NCBI GenBank assembly: GCA_030040395.1
Contig: JASHTU010000261.1
Coordinates: 1-6,718, forward strand
Source of the DNA: Acidobacteriaceae bacterium
Lineage (GTDB): Bacteria > Acidobacteriota > Terriglobia > Terriglobales > Acidobacteriaceae
DNA length: 6,718 nucleotides
Reading direction: 5' to 3'
Shown: one piece after another, positions 5,401-6,718 of the stretch
Layout: the number at the start of each line of letters is the position of its first letter
Numbering within the stretch: the first letter of the stretch is position 1
Program-made: the position numbers and the translations under genes
Notes under the pieces: generated by a model
Told to the model about the DNA's origin: nothing
Databases searched by the model: none
What the model saw: only the letters and a program-made list of their open reading frames with translations

Positions 5401-6593
5401 AGATTCGAGACTTACGGTGGACCTCCGCGTTTATTCCCATTGAAGCGCCCTTGCGCTACGCTTTCGGCGCCCATCCGGGTTTTTCGCGGCTGGTGATTGA
5501 AGTGGACACCGACGAAGGCCTTACCGGCCTGGGCGAGTGTTACAGCGGAGCTAGCCGCGAAGGGCAGCTCGAGGAGATGCGTTCGCTGTTGATCGGCGAG
5601 GATCCGTTTCAGCTCGAACGCATCCGCTGGAAGCTGTCTTCGCCCAGCGCACAGAAGCTCTTTGGCAACGTATTGGGCTATGCGGGCGTTGAGTTCGCGT
5701 GTCTCGACTTGCAAGGCAAGGCGATCGGACGGCCGGTCTGCGACCTGCTCGGCGGCCGCGTGCGGGATGAGATCCCGTTCGCAGGCTATGCCTTCTACCG
5801 GTACGCCAATGACCGCGGCGAAGGGGAAATCGGCGACGCGAAGCAGATGGTCGCGTACGCCCGCGAACTGATTGGCCGCTACGGTTTCGGGACACTGAAG
5901 TTCAAGAATGGGGTCATGCATCCGGACGAGGAAGTGGAGACGTTCATCGCCTTGCGCAAGGCGTTTCCCGGCCTCAAACTCCGTCTCGACCCGAACGCCG
6001 CGTGGAGCGTGACCACGGCTGTGCGCATGGCGCGCCGGCTCGCCGATTACGATGTGGAGTACTACGAAGACCCGGTGTGGGGGATGCGCGCCCTGGAGCG
6101 GGTGAACGCCAAGGCGCCGTGGATCACGCTGGCCTCGAACATGAGCATTTTCGCATTCGAAGATCTGGCGCCGGCCGCGCGCATGAATGTGCTGGACGTG
6201 GTGCTGCTCGATCCGCACTGGTACGGCGGCATTTCACGGGCGCGCATCGCCGCCGGCGTTTGCGAATCCCTGGGGCTCGACGTGGGATTGCATAGCGGCG
6301 CGGAGTTCGGCGTCTCGCAGGCCGCGGCGCTGCACCTGCTGGCTTCCATATCGAACTTAAGCGCGGCCGCGGATTCGCATTACCACCACCTGACCGATGA
6401 CATCCTGGTGGGCGGCAAGCTCGAGTACACGGCCAACGGCTCCATGGCGGTTCCACAGGGCCCGGGGCTGGGCGTGCAGCTGGATCACGACAAGCTGGCC
6501 CAATATCACGAGCTGGCGCTCAAGCAGGAGATGGGATCGTGGATTGAAGATCCCAAGCGCCCCGGCGTGGTCACGATACAACCAAAGTGGTGA
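5397..6593 (+). CDS. Enolase-superfamily acid-sugar dehydratase, glucarate-dehydratase-like
   Basis: This 398-residue cytoplasmic enzyme has the two-domain enolase fold: a capping domain at about 1-125 (begins MKIRDLRW, with GLGECYSG at 44-51) and a TIM-like barrel after it. The active-site series fits the glucarate dehydratase group: LKFKNG with K168 and K170, LDPNAAW with D198 and N200, EDP with E224, SNM with N248, LLDPHW with D272, and GLHSGAEFG with H299. By family knowledge D198, E224 and N248 would bind Mg2+, K170 and H299 would be the base pair, and N200 and D272 support them. The reaction would be beta-elimination of water from an acid sugar. At 398 residues it is shorter than the roughly 450 of E. 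coli glucarate dehydratase, and AEFG replaces the usual Asn-rich stretch after the catalytic His, so the substrate may be different. It is the first full gene of a plus-strand operon divergent from gntR. Confidence 0.9.
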   Translation: MKIRDLRWTSAFIPIEAPLRYAFGAHPGFSRLVIEVDTDEGLTGLGECYSGASREGQLEEMRSLLIGEDPFQLERIRWKLSSPSAQKLFGNVLGYAGVEFACLDLQGKAIGRPVCDLLGGRVRDEIPFAGYAFYRYANDRGEGEIGDAKQMVAYARELIGRYGFGTLKFKNGVMHPDEEVETFIALRKAFPGLKLRLDPNAAWSVTTAVRMARRLADYDVEYYEDPVWGMRALERVNAKAPWITLASNMSIFAFEDLAPAARMNVLDVVLLDPHWYGGISRARIAAGVCESLGLDVGLHSGAEFGVSQAAALHLLASISNLSAAADSHYHHLTDDILVGGKLEYTANGSMAVPQGPGLGVQLDHDKLAQYHELALKQEMGSWIEDPKRPGVVTIQPKW

Positions 6594-6599
6594 GGAACC

Positions 6600-6718
6600 A
6601 TGAAGCGGACGGGCGGGCTTGGAGGTTTGCTGTTGCTGGCCGCAGCTGCTTTGGCGGGCGCACAGACGCATGTCCTCTGGCAAATTGGGCGGTTCGACGA
6701 CTCGTCGCAAGAGTTTCG
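6600..6718 (+). CDS. Start of an exported protein of unknown function (cut off by window)
   Basis: Thirty-nine codons are visible. ATG at 6600 is preceded by GAGGA (6592-6596), which overlaps the dehydratase TGA (6591-6593), and only six bases separate the genes, so they are very likely one operon with coupled translation. Residues 1-21 are a signal peptide (MKRTGG, a Leu/Ala-rich core, AGA before Q22). The mature start VLWQIGRFDDSSQEF resembles the W-x-IG-x-x-D-x-S-x-x-EF opening that I associate with secreted polysaccharide-degrading enzymes of soil bacteria. That resemblance is too short to name a family. Context suggests a role in sugar polymer breakdown. Confidence 0.8.
   Translation, partial: MKRTGGLGGLLLLAAAALAGAQTHVLWQIGRFDDSSQEF

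Noticed and set aside
5412..6218. 268-codon minus-strand frame opposite the dehydratase
   Set aside because: The plus strand carries the full enolase-superfamily catalytic set; the antisense frame has none.

Overview
The window looks like part of a carbohydrate or sugar-acid utilisation locus from a GC-rich member of the Acidobacteriota, probably of the Solibacter/Bryobacter type. This is an inference from three things: an Oar-like TonB-dependent receptor with an N-terminal carboxypeptidase-regulatory-like domain, a large family in these genomes; a FadR-type GntR regulator next to it; and secreted or sugar-acid enzymes on both sides. No rRNA, tRNA, insertion sequence or CRISPR array is visible.

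Layout. On the minus strand, read from right to left, are gntR (5108-4239), the TonB-dependent receptor (4106-885) and a secreted beta-propeller protein with a WIFGDT motif (740 to the left edge, 3' end cut off). On the plus strand, reading away from gntR, are a glucarate-dehydratase-like enolase-superfamily enzyme (5397-6593) and, six bases after it, the start of another exported protein (6600 to the right edge). The 288-bp gap between gntR and the dehydratase is a divergent control region. It holds plausible promoters in both directions and two copies of the perfect 9-bp palindrome TGTCTGACA, one over the gntR start codon and one just downstream of the predicted dehydratase transcription start. 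It also holds further inverted repeats and a possible 26-codon leader ORF that overlaps the dehydratase start by ATGA.

How the genes may work together (inference). The outer-membrane receptor would import a sugar-derived ligand, and the exported propeller and the right-edge protein would act on it outside the cytoplasm. The enolase-superfamily enzyme would dehydrate an acid sugar in the cytoplasm. The FadR-type regulator would repress itself and the divergent operon until a sugar-acid effector binds. The substrate cannot be read from the sequence.

Long reading frames antisense to the receptor and other genes were judged to be shadows caused by GC-rich codon use. Two real genes at the window edges (1-740 minus, 6600-6718 plus) run off the window and were found by direct translation.
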